A DNA stretch of 64,000 bases from Carboxylicivirga litoralis (GTDB taxonomy: Bacteria; Bacteroidota; Bacteroidia; Bacteroidales; Marinilabiliaceae), in assembly GCF_025499605.1 (NCBI RefSeq), contig NZ_JAFMVC010000006.1:62001-126000 (forward strand). The letters are read 5' to 3'. Below, one piece after another: positions 41,621-52,445 of this stretch (position 1 is its first letter; each line of letters opens with the position of its first letter). The translations under genes and the position numbers were made by a program. A model generated the notes under the pieces. It was not told the origin of the DNA and searched no databases. It saw nothing but the letters and a program-made list of their open reading frames with translations.

Positions 41621-44254
41621 ATGATGACGGCCTCTGAAGTAAGGAAGAGTTTTCTTGATTTCTTTAATTCTAAGCAACATAAGGTGGTGCCATCGGCACC
41701 AATGGTGGTAAAAAATGACCCGACACTCATGTTTACCAACGCAGGGATGAACCAGTTTAAAGATATCTTTTTGGGGAATAACCCGGCTGAAAGTCCACGT
41801 GTAACCAATTCGCAGAAGTGTTTGCGTGTTTCGGGTAAGCACAACGACCTGGAGGAAGTAGGGCACGACACCTACCACCACACCATGTTTGAAATGCTAG
41901 GTAACTGGTCGTTTGGCGATTATTTTAAAAAAGAAGCCATTGCCTGGGGTTGGGAATACTTGACTGAAGTATTAAAGATTGACAAAGACCGTTTGTACGT
42001 AACCGTTTTCGAGGGCAGTAAAGAAGATAACGTGGGACGTGATGATGAAGCTGCACAGGCCTGGGAAGAGTGGATTTCAAAAGACCGCATCATCAACGGT
42101 AACAAAAAAGACAACTTCTGGGAAATGGGCGAAACAGGCCCTTGTGGCCCTTGCTCCGAGATTCATATTGATATGCGCCCTGATGATGAGCGTGCCAAGG
42201 TAGATGGAAAATCGTTGGTGAATATGGATCACGACCAGGTGATTGAAATCTGGAACCTCGTATTTATCCAGTTTAACCGCATGTCGAACGGTGAATTAAA
42301 ACCACTGCCCAACAAACATGTTGACACCGGCATGGGGTTTGAGCGATTAGTACGTGTTATCCAGGGTAAATCATCGAACTACGATAGTGATGTCTTCACC
42401 CCTATCATCAATAAAATTGCTGAATTATCGGGTTTCGAATATGGCAAAAGTGAAGAGATTGACATTGCCATGCGTGTGGTAGCGGACCATGTGCGCACCA
42501 TTGCTTTCTCAATTACCGATGGTCAGTTGCCATCGAACAACAAAGCCGGCTATGTGATTCGTCGTATCTTACGTCGTGCCGTGCGTTACAGTTATACCTT
42601 CTTAAACAGCAAAGAAGCCTTTGTTTTTAAATTAGTGGATACGCTTATTGCCACCATGGGTGATGCTTTCCCTGAGTTACAAAAACAGAAAACACTGATT
42701 GAAAAAGTAATTAAAGAGGAGGAAGAATCATTCTTACGCACTTTGGCCACCGGTATCAGCATGCTGGATAAAATAATGGCGGAAACCAAAGCCAAAAATT
42801 ACAATGTGGTCAATGGTGCAGTTGCCTTTGAACTATACGATACTTTTGGTTTCCCATTGGATTTAACAGAGTTGATTCTGAAAGAAAATGGCCTTGTGGT
42901 AAATCGCGAGGAGTTTGAAGGTGAAATGCAAAAGCAGAAAGATCGCGCCCGTAGTGCTTCAGCTATTGAAACCGATGATTGGGTAGTGCTTCAGCAAGAT
43001 GACCGTGAAGAGTTTATAGGTTACGATTACCTGGAGTCAGATGTGTTTATCACTCGCTACCGCAAGATTAAACAAAAGAATAAAGAATTGTATCAGCTGG
43101 TGTTTAATATCACACCTTTTTATGCCGAAAGTGGTGGCCAGGTAGGTGACAGCGGATACATCGAGCAAGGCGATGAAAAAGTATCTATCATCGATACTAA
43201 AAAAGAAAATAACCTGATTGTGCACCTGGCCAAAAAACTACCAAGCGACCTGAATGCTACATTTAAAGCTGTGGTAAATAAAAAGGCCCGCCAGAACACA
43301 GCCAACAATCACACGGCTACACACCTTATGCACGAAGCCTTGCGTGAAGTTTTAGGTGAACATGTAGAGCAAAAAGGTTCATTGGTACACCCCGATTATT
43401 TACGCTTCGACTTCTCGCACTTCCAAAAAGTGAGCGACGAAGAAATAGCACAGGTGGAAGCCATGGTTAACCAACGCATCCGCAGCAATATGCAGTTGGA
43501 AGAAATGCGTGAAATACCTCATGCCGAAGCCTTAAAAATGGGCGCTATGGCTTTATTCGGTGAGAAATATGGTGACCTTGTGCGTGCCATTAAATTTGGC
43601 TCATCAGTTGAATTGTGTGGTGGTACACACGTCAATGCAACCGGACAAATGGGTTTCTTTAAAATTATTAGCGAGTCGTCTATTGCAGCTGGCATCCGTC
43701 GTATTGAAGCCGTAACAGGAGATAAAGCCGAAGAGTTTATCAACCAACAATTTGCTTTAATTAGGGAACTGGGCGAGATGTTTAAAAACCCGGCCAACCT
43801 GAAAAAGAACATCGAGAACCTGATGAGCGAAAACAGCAAGTTGAGCACACAAGCCGATGGCATGTTAAAGAATATTATGGCCATTGAGAAACGCGATTTG
43901 ATTGATGGTGCTGCCGACCATGCCGACATCAAAATTATTGCAACACGTGTGAAGCCAATGCTGGCCAACTCGCTGAAAGACCTTGCTTTTCAAATTAAAC
44001 AGGAGCTGGACGATGTGGTAGCTGTATTAGGCGCCGAGATTAAAGGCAAACCACAGTTAGCTATTCTTATCTCAGATACGTTAGTGAAAGAGAAAGGCCT
44101 GAATGCCGGAACCATTGTGCGCGAAGCTGCTAAAAAGATGCAAGGCGGTGGCGGTGGCCAGCCATTCTTTGCCACTGCTGGTGGTAAAAACCTTGATGGA
44201 CTGGATGTCGCTATTGAAGAAGCCGTTTCAATAGTGAAGAATCAGTTAAGCTAG
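41621..44254 (+). CDS. alaS: Alanine--tRNA ligase
   Basis: 877 residues, full length. Class II catalytic core with [15 protein letters not shown] and [14 protein letters not shown] near the N-terminus; editing domain with [11 protein letters not shown] near 564 and the zinc/editing motif CGGTH near 666; C-terminal C-Ala domain ending in a glycine-rich [15 protein letters not shown]. The start ATG ATG ACG at 41621 may equally be read from the second ATG. It has its own upstream -7 box and a strong terminator; no operon partners. Confidence 0.97.
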   Translation: MMTASEVRKSFLDFFNSKQHKVVPSAPMVVKNDPTLMFTNAGMNQFKDIFLGNNPAESPRVTNSQKCLRVSGKHNDLEEVGHDTYHHTMFEMLGNWSFGDYFKKEAIAWGWEYLTEVLKIDKDRLYVTVFEGSKEDNVGRDDEAAQAWEEWISKDRIINGNKKDNFWEMGETGPCGPCSEIHIDMRPDDERAKVDGKSLVNMDHDQVIEIWNLVFIQFNRMSNGELKPLPNKHVDTGMGFERLVRVIQGKSSNYDSDVFTPIINKIAELSGFEYGKSEEIDIAMRVVADHVRTIAFSITDGQLPSNNKAGYVIRRILRRAVRYSYTFLNSKEAFVFKLVDTLIATMGDAFPELQKQKTLIEKVIKEEEESFLRTLATGISMLDKIMAETKAKNYNVVNGAVAFELYDTFGFPLDLTELILKENGLVVNREEFEGEMQKQKDRARSASAIETDDWVVLQQDDREEFIGYDYLESDVFITRYRKIKQKNKELYQLVFNITPFYAESGGQVGDSGYIEQGDEKVSIIDTKKENNLIVHLAKKLPSDLNATFKAVVNKKARQNTANNHTATHLMHEALREVLGEHVEQKGSLVHPDYLRFDFSHFQKVSDEEIAQVEAMVNQRIRSNMQLEEMREIPHAEALKMGAMALFGEKYGDLVRAIKFGSSVELCGGTHVNATGQMGFFKIISESSIAAGIRRIEAVTGDKAEEFINQQFALIRELGEMFKNPANLKKNIENLMSENSKLSTQADGMLKNIMAIEKRDLIDGAADHADIKIIATRVKPMLANSLKDLAFQIKQELDDVVAVLGAEIKGKPQLAILISDTLVKEKGLNAGTIVREAAKKMQGGGGGQPFFATAGGKNLDGLDVAIEEAVSIVKNQLS

Positions 44255-44278
44255 TTTTGCTAATAAAAGAATAGAACA

Positions 44279-44320
44279 AAGCCCGGTTGAGAAAATCCAG
44301 CCGGGCTTCGTTTTTTTTTT
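44279..44320. terminator. Terminator between alaS and the lipoprotein gene
   Basis: AAGCCCGG and CCGGGCTT pair around a 14-nt loop, followed by CG and ten T on the plus strand, clearly for alaS. The convergent lipoprotein gene ends inside its T run. Confidence 0.85.
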
Positions 44321-44561
44321 ATGTATTATCTGATTTCTTCTTTTTACGTTTAGTTTTTTCGGCTTCCTTAGCCTTTTCTTCTTCCTGCATCTTCTTCCAT
44401 TCTTCCAGGGTCATTTGCTTGGGTGCATCCGGATCGCCATCTCTGTAACCGTCTTTAAACTGCGGATATTCTTCGTGTCCGCTTCCTGTGACTTCTATGC
44501 TTTTGCAGCCCGCTAATACCAGAAATACCAACAAAATACTGCCAACACTGATTTTTTTCAT
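44319..44561 (-). CDS. Small charged lipoprotein
   Basis: 80 residues, not recognised. MKKISVGSILLVFLVLAGC is a lipoprotein signal with the lipidated Cys at residue 19. The mature part has a GHEEYPQFKDGYRDGDPDAPKQM segment and then a Lys/Glu helix (EEWKKMQEEEKAKEAEKTKRKKKK). The start at 44561 is preferred over an in-frame upstream ATG because a -7 box lies between them. Convergent with alaS. Confidence 0.65.
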   Translation of the reverse strand: MKKISVGSILLVFLVLAGCKSIEVTGSGHEEYPQFKDGYRDGDPDAPKQMTLEEWKKMQEEEKAKEAEKTKRKKKKSDNT

Positions 44562-44578
44562 AGAATTAAGCTTTAAAT

Positions 44579-44586
44579 CAAAAGTA
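44579..44586 (-). promoter_or_regulatory. -7 box of the small lipoprotein gene
   Basis: On the minus strand TACTTTTG fits TAnnTTTG and ends 17 nt before the chosen ATG. Confidence 0.5.
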
Positions 44587-44754
44587 GTAAAATTCTCACA
44601 CCAAGCACTTACGAGTACTACCAATCTTATTTTGGAATTAATAATATTGGTACAGTTTGATGTTAAAATCTAAACCAACACATCAGCCCTTTAGAGTCCC
44701 TTTATCAAGTTCAACCACAGTTCATTTTCAACATCATTCTAATGACCTATTAAC

Positions 44755-45435
44755 CTAATCTAATTTCAACACCTCTCTCATCCGTTTAAATTCTCCAAAG
44801 GGCTTTGCCTTTAATACCAACTGTTCTTTTGATATTGGATGCATAAATTCGAGTTGTTTCGCATGCAACAACATAGTGGTCATATTCCAGCGTTCTTTAA
44901 ACAGTCGATTCTGTTTGTTGCACCCATGTGGCCGATCACCAATAATAGGATGTCTCAGGTGATTAAGATGTTTACGAATCTGATGCATCCTGCCTGTTTT
45001 TGGATAGGCTTCAATCAATGAATAGCGCGATGTATCGAATTTACCAAAGGGAATCGACAACTCACTCCGTTTGATGGTTTTAAAATGCGTCAATGCGTCC
45101 TGTGTTTTGCCGCGATCATTGGTGAGCGGATAATCCACCACAACTTCATCGGGAAAGTAACCACGAACAATGGCCGCATAAGCTTTTTGTGTTTGCGGGT
45201 CTTCAAATATAGTTTTCAATTTGGCAGCTACCCGGCTATTTAAGGCAAAAACCAACAGACCCGATGTTTTCCTGTCCAGGCGGTGAACCGGATAAACCGT
45301 CATACCAATCTGATCACGCACCATCTGCAAGGCAAATTCGTGTGCATCGGCGGCAATAGAACTGCGGTGAACCAGCAATCCGAGTGGCTTATTAATGGCT
45401 ACCAGGTATTGATCCTGATAAACGATTTCGAGCAT
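44755..45435 (-). CDS. RluA-family pseudouridine synthase (TruC-like)
   Basis: 226 residues. Pseudouridine synthases isomerise uridine in rRNA or tRNA. The catalytic Asp is in the motif HRLDRKTSGLLVFA, with the upstream INKPLGLLVHR and the downstream RMHQIRKHLNHLRHPIIGD typical of the RluA group. The absence of an S4 domain, short length and the NMTTMLLHAKQLEF ending resemble TruC, which modifies U65 of tRNA, but the target cannot be fixed from sequence. The start at 45435 (MLEIVYQD) is chosen because a -7 box lies directly before it; an in-frame extension of 14 codons would begin upstream of the promoter. Confidence 0.87.
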   Translation of the reverse strand: MLEIVYQDQYLVAINKPLGLLVHRSSIAADAHEFALQMVRDQIGMTVYPVHRLDRKTSGLLVFALNSRVAAKLKTIFEDPQTQKAYAAIVRGYFPDEVVVDYPLTNDRGKTQDALTHFKTIKRSELSIPFGKFDTSRYSLIEAYPKTGRMHQIRKHLNHLRHPIIGDRPHGCNKQNRLFKERWNMTTMLLHAKQLEFMHPISKEQLVLKAKPFGEFKRMREVLKLD

Positions 45436-45450
45436 AAACGGTAATTTTTG

Positions 45451-45458
45451 CAAAGGTA
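45451..45458 (-). promoter_or_regulatory. -7 box of the pseudouridine synthase gene
   Basis: On the minus strand TACCTTTG fits TAnnTTTG, 15 nt before the ATG. Confidence 0.5.
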
Positions 45459-45552
45459 ATTTAAAGCTAGTAGCCATTAGCTAACAGCTATAAGCTTTTT
45501 CTATTCCAATAACATTACGTATTTTCACAAGCTAAATAATAAACACAATACC

Positions 45553-48030
45553 ATGTTCGACAAGATAAAAGGCTATCTGCCTTATTTAGGGGCACTTCTA
45601 CTATTTATCGTTCTCAGTTTCGTTTATTTCTCACCCGTTTTAGAAGGCAAAAAATTGCCGCAGCTTGATAATACGCATGCCAAGGCCATGTCGAAAGAGT
45701 TGAAGGATTATGAGAAGCTAACGGGCGAAAAAGCCATGTGGACCAACTCCATGTTTGGAGGTATGCCGGCTTACCAAATTAAAGGCGATTCATCGAAAAA
45801 CGTTTTCAGCTACCTGAATAAGGCAACACGATTAGGTTTACCATACGAAACCGTTGCCATTGTTTTCCTATACATGCTAGGCTTTTATCTGCTATTGTTA
45901 AGTATGAAAGTGGACCATTGGCTAAGTGTGATTGGTGCCATTGCTTTTGCTTTTGGCTCCTATAACCTGATAATTATTATTGCCGGGCACATTACTAAAA
46001 CCTATGCCATTGCCCTGATGGCGCCGGTAGTGGCTGGCGTGTTATTTACCTACAACCGTAATAAGTATATTGGTGGTATTATAACGGCCGTTGCCCTGGG
46101 CATGGAAATCGCCTACAACCACGTTCAGATAACCTACTACCTGGCTTTTATGGTTGGTTTTATCGTACTGTCGCGATTGGTTTATGCCATCAAAGAAAAA
46201 GCCATAAAACCTTTTGCCCAGACAACAGGCATTTTGGTTATAGCAGCCATGTTAGCTGTATTACCCAATATCACTAACCTGTGGACGACCTACGAATATG
46301 GTAAATACTCCATCCGCGGTGCTTCTGAATTAACGCCTGATGAAGGACAAAAGGAACACTCTGGTCTGGATGTAGATTATGCCTTTGGCTGGAGCTATGG
46401 CACACACGAAACATTAACACTATTAATACCCAACGTTGTTGGTGGCGAGTCGGCTGCTTTGGCCAGCTCCGATGAAGCCATGAAACAAGTGGATCCGCGC
46501 TTAAAAGAATCTATTGGCGGAAGTTTTACGCAATATTGGGGAGGTCGTATCTTTACCAGTGGCCCGGTGTATGCAGGTGCTTTAATCTGCTTCCTGTTTT
46601 TTATTGGGGCATTCTATTATAAAGGCAAAGAACGCTGGTGGCTGATTGGTATCACCATCTTTTCCATTATGCTGGCCTGGGGTAAACACTTCCCGGCCTT
46701 TAACTATTTTATGTTTTACAACTTCCCACTATACAATAAATTCCGGACTGTTGAGATGGCATTGGTATTAGCCTCCATGGCGATGCCGCTACTCGGGTTT
46801 CTTGGCCTAAAAACATTGTTGGAAAACCCTCAGGTAATTAAAAAAGACAGTAAGTGGTTTGCCATTGCTTTTGCTTTAACCGGTGGAGTAAGCCTGATAT
46901 TAGCATTATTCCCAACAACGTTTTACTCTTTTATAACGGAAAGTGAAATGTCGAGTATTTCCCAACAGATAAATGATCCAAGCATTGTTAGCTTAATCGA
47001 AAGCAACCTGATAGCAGCTCGTCAGGTATTGTTAACTTCCGACGCCTGGCGATCATTTGTGTTTATCTTGCTTGGCTCAGCCTCTATCTGGTTGTATGCC
47101 CAGGGCAAACTGCAAAAACGCTACCTGATGTGGGGCTTGGCGCTGATTGTGGTGATCGACCTGTGGGGTGTATCGAAGCGCTACCTGAATAACGATGATT
47201 TTATTACTAAATCAAAAGAACGCCAGGAACTGGCTCAATCAAAAGCCGACCAGGTCATTCTGAAAGATAAAGACGCCTATTTCCGTGTCTTCCCTATTTA
47301 CCGCGACCCCTTTAAAGATGGTTTTACACCCTATTGGCATAAGTCGGTAGGTGGATTCCACGGGGCTAAATTGCGTCGCTATCAGGATGTGGCCGACCAT
47401 TACCTGATGAACGACTGGCAAGAGCTGATGCGCATATTACAAACCGCACAAACACCGGGCGAACTGGAAGAAGCCATGGTTAACATGCCGGTACTGAATA
47501 TGATGAATACCAAATACATCATTTTTAACCCGGGAGCCAACCCCATCTTCAACCCATCGTACATGGGCAATGCCTGGTTTGTAAAAACGGTGAAAGAAGT
47601 GGCTAACCCCGATGAAGAGATTGCAGCCCTGGGCACAACCGACCTGAAAACCACGGCTGTAGTTGAAAAACGCTTTATCGATAAAGTACAGGGCTATTCA
47701 GTTGATTCTATTAGGGGTCAAATACAGCTGAACAGCTATGCCCCCGACTACCTGATTTTTGAATCGGACGCACCACAAGCACAATTAGCCGTGTTTAGCG
47801 ATGTGTATTACGATAAAGGATGGAAAGCCTACATCGATGGCGAAGAAGCAGAAATTATCCGCACCAATTACCTGTTGCGCGGTTTGATGATTCCGGAAGG
47901 ACGCCATGATATTGAGTTCCGCTTCAAGCCACAGTCGTTTGTCATTGGCCAAACACTGGCCACCATTAGCTCCATCATTATTCTGTTGCTCATCATTGCG
48001 GCAGGGTTGATGCTAAAGAAACAGCAGTAA
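45553..48030 (+). CDS. YfhO family polytopic membrane protein
   Basis: 825 residues. About 12-13 membrane helices in the N-terminal two thirds, with a first conserved extracytoplasmic loop (SPVLEGKKLPQLDNTHAKAMS) and GGMPAYQI, followed by a periplasmic C-terminal domain of about 280 residues and a final helix. This is the YfhO/GT-C-like family; in firmicutes YfhO is needed for lipoteichoic acid glycosylation and it probably transfers sugars from lipid-linked donors. The acceptor in this organism is unknown. Monocistronic, with a terminator shared with the convergent dxs. Confidence 0.9.
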   Translation: MFDKIKGYLPYLGALLLFIVLSFVYFSPVLEGKKLPQLDNTHAKAMSKELKDYEKLTGEKAMWTNSMFGGMPAYQIKGDSSKNVFSYLNKATRLGLPYETVAIVFLYMLGFYLLLLSMKVDHWLSVIGAIAFAFGSYNLIIIIAGHITKTYAIALMAPVVAGVLFTYNRNKYIGGIITAVALGMEIAYNHVQITYYLAFMVGFIVLSRLVYAIKEKAIKPFAQTTGILVIAAMLAVLPNITNLWTTYEYGKYSIRGASELTPDEGQKEHSGLDVDYAFGWSYGTHETLTLLIPNVVGGESAALASSDEAMKQVDPRLKESIGGSFTQYWGGRIFTSGPVYAGALICFLFFIGAFYYKGKERWWLIGITIFSIMLAWGKHFPAFNYFMFYNFPLYNKFRTVEMALVLASMAMPLLGFLGLKTLLENPQVIKKDSKWFAIAFALTGGVSLILALFPTTFYSFITESEMSSISQQINDPSIVSLIESNLIAARQVLLTSDAWRSFVFILLGSASIWLYAQGKLQKRYLMWGLALIVVIDLWGVSKRYLNNDDFITKSKERQELAQSKADQVILKDKDAYFRVFPIYRDPFKDGFTPYWHKSVGGFHGAKLRRYQDVADHYLMNDWQELMRILQTAQTPGELEEAMVNMPVLNMMNTKYIIFNPGANPIFNPSYMGNAWFVKTVKEVANPDEEIAALGTTDLKTTAVVEKRFIDKVQGYSVDSIRGQIQLNSYAPDYLIFESDAPQAQLAVFSDVYYDKGWKAYIDGEEAEIIRTNYLLRGLMIPEGRHDIEFRFKPQSFVIGQTLATISSIIILLLIIAAGLMLKKQQ

Positions 48031-48043
48031 AACTTTTTTTAAA

Positions 48044-48079
48044 AAATAAACCCGTCAGCTAAAAAACTGACGGGTTTTG
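48044..48079. terminator. Bidirectional terminator between the yfhO-like gene and dxs
   Basis: AAACCCGTCAG and CTGACGGGTTT pair over 11 bp with an 8-nt loop, flanked by A-rich and T-rich sequence on the two sides. Confidence 0.88.
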
Positions 48080-48098
48080 TCTTATTGAATGTCTTTAA

Positions 48099-50006
48099 TT
48101 ATTTATTCAGCATCTCACGAATAGCGCTCTCGATCCCTTCTTTATCGAATCCGCATACGCCATACAGCTCCGTCTGTGTGCCATGCTCAATGTATTCATC
48201 CGGAATACCCAGGCGTTTTACTTTAGCGCAATAGTCATTATCGGCCATAAACTCGATGACTGCACTTCCCATTCCACCAATTATGGTACCATCTTCAATG
48301 GTAATGAGCTTACTGTGCTTTTTAAATACCCCGTGTAATAAGGCTTCATCAATTGGTTTTACAAAACGCATATCGTAATGTGCAATGCTCACACCTTCTT
48401 TTTCTATCTTATCAATCACCTGCCCGGTCTTGATGCCAATGGGGCCAATCGTAATAACGGCCATATCATCTCCGTCTTTTAACTGCTGTCCGGTTCCCAC
48501 CTTTATTTCCTCCATTGGACGCTGCCAGTCAATTAACGAGCCATTACCACGTGGATAGCGAATAGAGAATGGTCCCTGGTTAGGCAACTGGGCTGTATAC
48601 ATCAGCTTACGCAGTTCCTCTTCATCCATTGGCGATGACACCACCATATTAGGAATACCGCGCATATAAGACAGGTCATAGGCTCCATGGTGGGTTGCTC
48701 CATCGGCTCCTACTAAACCTCCCCGGTCGAGACAAAACACCACGTTCAGGTTTTGCAAAGCCACATCGTGAATGACCTGATCATAGGCACGCTGCATAAA
48801 CGAAGAATAAATATTACAGAAAGGCGTGTAACCGGCGATGGCCATCCCTGCCGAGAATGTTACGGCATGCTGCTCGGCAATACCCACATCAAAAGCACGA
48901 TTGGGCATTTTCTCCATCATAATATTGAGGCTACAACCAGTTGGCATCGCGGGTGTAACACCCACAATCTTTTCATTCTTTTCGGCCAGCTCCACAATGG
49001 TATTACCAAATACATCCTGAAACTTAGGCGGTTTAGGCACTGTCGATTTCGCTTCAAGGTTTTGGCCCGTTGCCTTATCGAACTTACTACCGACAGCATG
49101 CCAGGCCGTTTGATTTTCTTCGGCCAGCTTAAATCCTTTTCCTTTTTTGGTGATAACGTGCAACACCTTAGGACCAGGTATATCTTTCAGATCGCTCAAT
49201 ACTCTGCGCAGATGCTCTACATCGTGCCCATCAACCGGACCAAAATAACGAATATTCAGTCCTTCAAATATATTGGTTTGCTTCGTTAACAGATTCTTTA
49301 AGGAGTTGTTTAGCTTGGTAATCATTTCCTTGGAGCGAGGACCGGTCAGTTTCATTTTTTCCAGCACTTTAAATGCTTCGGAACGAAACTTATTATAGGT
49401 CTGCGAGGTAGCAATATCTACCAGGTATTCGCTAAAACCGCCGACAGCCGGGTCAATGGCCATATTGTTATCGTTAAGAATAACCAGCATATTGGCCTTA
49501 AGTGTCGACATATTGTTCAAACCTTCAAATGCCATACCGGCCGTCATGGCTCCATCGCCAATAACTGCTACCACATGTTTGTCCGGATCGTTGTCCATCG
49601 CGGCAGCCGCGGCCATACCCAGGCCTGCCGATATCGATGTTGATGAGTGCCCCACGCCAAATGCGTCATACTCACTTTCAAAAATATTAGGGAATCCACT
49701 TATGCCTTTAAACTTACGGTTGGTATGAAACACATCGCGTCGACCCGTTAGTATTTTATGCCCGTAGGCCTGGTGCCCCACATCCCAAATAATCTTATCA
49801 TCGGGAGTGTTAAATACATAATGCAAAGCAACCGACAGCTCAACAACACCCAGACTGGCTCCAAAATGCCCGGGATTGCAAGACAAAGCATCGATAATAA
49901 AATCACGTAATTCATCACATACCTGTGGTAATTCATCTTCACCCAGCTTTTTCAAATCCAATGGCGAATCAATAGAATCCAACAAGCAGCTTTTGCCTTC
50001 CTTCAT
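48099..50006 (-). CDS. dxs: 1-deoxy-D-xylulose-5-phosphate synthase
   Basis: First enzyme of the MEP isoprenoid pathway: condenses pyruvate and glyceraldehyde-3-phosphate with thiamine diphosphate. 635 residues, the normal length. The TPP-binding motif is [16 protein letters not shown] with the later NDN, preceded by [16 protein letters not shown]; the transketolase middle domain holds [17 protein letters not shown] and [27 protein letters not shown]. The start at 50006 ([15 protein letters not shown]) is chosen because the family begins here; an extension of 30 codons is hydrophobic and lies upstream of a -7 box (50063-50070). Convergent with the yfhO-like gene. Confidence 0.95.
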   Translation of the reverse strand: MKEGKSCLLDSIDSPLDLKKLGEDELPQVCDELRDFIIDALSCNPGHFGASLGVVELSVALHYVFNTPDDKIIWDVGHQAYGHKILTGRRDVFHTNRKFKGISGFPNIFESEYDAFGVGHSSTSISAGLGMAAAAAMDNDPDKHVVAVIGDGAMTAGMAFEGLNNMSTLKANMLVILNDNNMAIDPAVGGFSEYLVDIATSQTYNKFRSEAFKVLEKMKLTGPRSKEMITKLNNSLKNLLTKQTNIFEGLNIRYFGPVDGHDVEHLRRVLSDLKDIPGPKVLHVITKKGKGFKLAEENQTAWHAVGSKFDKATGQNLEAKSTVPKPPKFQDVFGNTIVELAEKNEKIVGVTPAMPTGCSLNIMMEKMPNRAFDVGIAEQHAVTFSAGMAIAGYTPFCNIYSSFMQRAYDQVIHDVALQNLNVVFCLDRGGLVGADGATHHGAYDLSYMRGIPNMVVSSPMDEEELRKLMYTAQLPNQGPFSIRYPRGNGSLIDWQRPMEEIKVGTGQQLKDGDDMAVITIGPIGIKTGQVIDKIEKEGVSIAHYDMRFVKPIDEALLHGVFKKHSKLITIEDGTIIGGMGSAVIEFMADNDYCAKVKRLGIPDEYIEHGTQTELYGVCGFDKEGIESAIREMLNK

Positions 50007-50062
50007 ATGCGTAACTCTGTGAGCTGATTTAAATAGTGTGTTCCAAGTATAAAATAACAAGG

Positions 50063-50070
50063 CAAAGATA
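50063..50070 (-). promoter_or_regulatory. -7 box upstream of dxs
   Basis: On the minus strand TATCTTTG fits TAnnTTTG, 56 nt before the chosen start. Confidence 0.4.
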
Positions 50071-50135
50071 ATAAGAATGGTAGTATTCGCACACACATCG
50101 TTGCAATAACCTTGCGCCTCAGTATAGTTTGGCTT

Positions 50136-50143
50136 TATTTTTG
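50136..50143 (+). promoter_or_regulatory. -7 box upstream of the OmpA-like gene
   Basis: TATTTTTG fits TAnnTTTG, about 87 bp before the start codon at 50231; a TTG 21 bp upstream is a weak -33. Confidence 0.4.
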
Positions 50144-50230
50144 CCTTATGCGCAGGCTTGATGTCAGAAGGTGATTTATTGACCTTTCAGGTTTTTTTGT
50201 AATCTTTGAATCGAAAACAATCAACATAAC

Positions 50231-51247
50231 ATGAAGAATTTATTTTATATACTCCTGGTTTCAACCTTAATTAGTTCTTGTATTCCCCTAAAACAGTTTC
50301 AGGAAGTACAGGATGAAAACCGACAACTGGAATACGACGCCGATGTACTGGCGAAAGAAAATGACGCCTTCCGGGTAGACAACAGAGAGCTTTCTTCGGA
50401 AAAGAAACGATTGAGTAAAAAAGTAGAATTACTGGCGCAAGACACGGCACGCTTAGGCCGTCAGAACCGTCGCCTGCAACACCGCTACGACGATTTAAAT
50501 AAAAACTATGCCGATGTGCTACTCGGTTTAAAAGCCAGCTCAACCAATAACACGGATAACAGAAAGCTGCTGGCCTTTTTACAAGAGTTACAAGAGGACT
50601 TGCAACGACGCGAAGATGAGCTTATCGCATCGGAACAAGCTTTGAATGATAAAAAAAGAAGCTTGGAAAATGCAATGTCTGAACTGGATATGGCTCGCCA
50701 GAAGCTTGAAGAGCAAAACAAACGTCTGATTGAGCTGGAGAAGATGTTATCGCAAAAAGACGATGCCATGCATGCCTTAAAAAGCACTATCAGCGATGCG
50801 CTTAAAGGCTACTCGGGCGATGAACTACAGGTACACATGAAAGACGGCAAAGTATATGTATCGATGGAAGAAAAATTATTATTCCAGTCGGGGCGATACA
50901 ATGTGAATGAGCAAGGTGTGGCCGCCTTGAAAAAAATTGCCCGCGTACTGGAGCAAAACGAGGATATCGATATCATGGTGGAAGGTCATACCGACAACGT
51001 TCCGTACAAGGGACGAGGCGAATTAAAAGACAACTGGGATTTAAGTGTTAAACGAGCCACCTCAGTGGTGCGAATATTAACCGATAACAGTTCTATTCAT
51101 CCACGTCGTATCACTGCTGCCGGGCGAAGCGAACATATTCCTCTTGATGAGAGCAATACACCGTCATCCTTGCAGAAAAACCGTCGTACAGAGATTATTT
51201 TAACACCTCGTTGGTCGGAAGTTTTTGATTTATTAGAAATGGAATAA
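50231..51247 (+). CDS. OmpA-family coiled-coil lipoprotein
   Basis: 338 residues. Lipoprotein signal NLFYILLVSTLISSC with Cys17 in the lipobox, then a long coiled coil (about 20-190, rich in Glu, Arg, Leu and Gln) and a C-terminal OmpA/MotB peptidoglycan-binding domain at about 215-330: EGHTDNVPY, NWDLSVKRATSVVRIL and the RITAAGRSEHIP motif with the final NRRTEIIL arginine. The protein probably links the outer membrane to peptidoglycan across the periplasm. The radical SAM gene begins one base after its stop codon, so the two are co-transcribed. Confidence 0.9.
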   Translation: MKNLFYILLVSTLISSCIPLKQFQEVQDENRQLEYDADVLAKENDAFRVDNRELSSEKKRLSKKVELLAQDTARLGRQNRRLQHRYDDLNKNYADVLLGLKASSTNNTDNRKLLAFLQELQEDLQRREDELIASEQALNDKKRSLENAMSELDMARQKLEEQNKRLIELEKMLSQKDDAMHALKSTISDALKGYSGDELQVHMKDGKVYVSMEEKLLFQSGRYNVNEQGVAALKKIARVLEQNEDIDIMVEGHTDNVPYKGRGELKDNWDLSVKRATSVVRILTDNSSIHPRRITAAGRSEHIPLDESNTPSSLQKNRRTEIILTPRWSEVFDLLEME

Positions 51248-51248
51248 T

Positions 51249-52262
51249 ATGCAACTAAGGGCCTTCTTTCTCGAAACATGGGCAATTATTCGCGTCATGA
51301 ATTATTGCCGCCTGAGCAATGCCCTTAAGTTAATTTATTCTTACCTTCAAAGTTACCTGAAGCAACACGTTGGGCTGCATGGTAAACCAATGGCCTTTTC
51401 CATTGAGCCCACCAGTAGTTGCAACCTTAAATGTCCCGAATGTCCAACCGGTGCTAATTTACTAAAGCGTCCGCGTGGCTTAATGGACATACGACATTAC
51501 CGTCAATTGTTACAACAATTGTCGCCAGAATTGTTTTATCTGAACCTCTACGTCCAGGGCGAGCCATTTATGCATCCACAGTTTCCCGAAATGGTGAGCC
51601 TGGCATCACAACACAACTTATACATATCTACCTCTACCAACGGCCACTTTATGAGTCCTGAAATTGCTAACGCTCTTGTCAGGGGCGGCTTAAGCCGCAT
51701 TATCTTTTCAGTAGATGGCACCAGCCAGGAGAGCTATGGACTCTATCGGGTTGGTGGAAACTTTAATAAAGTTAGACAGAGCATAATCGATGTTGTTCGC
51801 GCTAAAGCCAGGGCTCGTTCAGCTTACCCAATCATTGTCATGCAGTTCCTGGTGTTTCGTCATAACGAACGCGAGCTGCCACAAATTAAAAAACTGGCCC
51901 GTCGCTTAAAAGTGGATAAACTGGAAATTAAAACAGCTCAGCTCAATGACTTTGGCTCCATGCGTCCGCCACTCAATGCGCGCTTTAGCCGCTATGCCGA
52001 TAGTTTAGGACAACAATTAAAAACAAAATCCAACAATCGCTGCTGGCGGCAATGGCACTCGGCAACCGTCACCTGGGATGGCCGCTTAGCTCCTTGTTGT
52101 TACGACAAAGATGCTGAATATGCTTTTGGCAATTCACATGACAATTCCTTACAAGAAATATGGCAAGGAGACAAAAGTATCTTATTTAAACAACAAATCT
52201 TCCGCGACCGTTCTCAAATAACAATCTGTCGTAACTGTCCTGAGGGTAAGAAATTGTTTTAA
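51249..52262 (+). CDS. Radical SAM/SPASM domain protein
   Basis: 337 residues. The radical SAM iron-sulfur motif is C-NLK-C-PE-C (CxxxCxxC) in EPTSSCNLKCPECPTG near residue 60. SAM-binding features (LYVQGEPFMHP for the GGE-like motif, STSTNG) follow. The C-terminal SPASM region has CCYDKDAEYAFGN and a final CRNC for auxiliary clusters. SPASM enzymes mature peptides or other substrates; nothing like a precursor peptide is seen next to it, and the neighbour is an OmpA lipoprotein. An alternative start MNYCRLSNALKL lies 16 codons downstream; the N-terminal helix is similar to that of Bacteroidota enzymes of this type. Confidence 0.88.
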   Translation: MQLRAFFLETWAIIRVMNYCRLSNALKLIYSYLQSYLKQHVGLHGKPMAFSIEPTSSCNLKCPECPTGANLLKRPRGLMDIRHYRQLLQQLSPELFYLNLYVQGEPFMHPQFPEMVSLASQHNLYISTSTNGHFMSPEIANALVRGGLSRIIFSVDGTSQESYGLYRVGGNFNKVRQSIIDVVRAKARARSAYPIIVMQFLVFRHNERELPQIKKLARRLKVDKLEIKTAQLNDFGSMRPPLNARFSRYADSLGQQLKTKSNNRCWRQWHSATVTWDGRLAPCCYDKDAEYAFGNSHDNSLQEIWQGDKSILFKQQIFRDRSQITICRNCPEGKKLF

Positions 52263-52445
52263 GTTCATCCATTCGCAGGTTATCAACCCTTTGTAAAATC
52301 TTATTTACCAACAAAAATCATCTGTTGATAAATCGCCTGTAAAAATTCGTTTAAATAGCTAGATTAAGTGTTTTAATTATTTAACTTTAGCAAGAATTCT
52401 AATAAACCGGTTACATTGCGCACCAAATAAGGCCTTCATTAAACG

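Noticed and set aside
48753-49289. Long plus-strand open frame opposite dxs
   Set aside because: It is wholly antisense to the conserved core of dxs, and its translation shows no family motif.
50007-50096. Hydrophobic N-terminal extension of Dxs
   Set aside because: Dxs is cytosolic, the family starts at 50006 and a -7 box lies within the extension.
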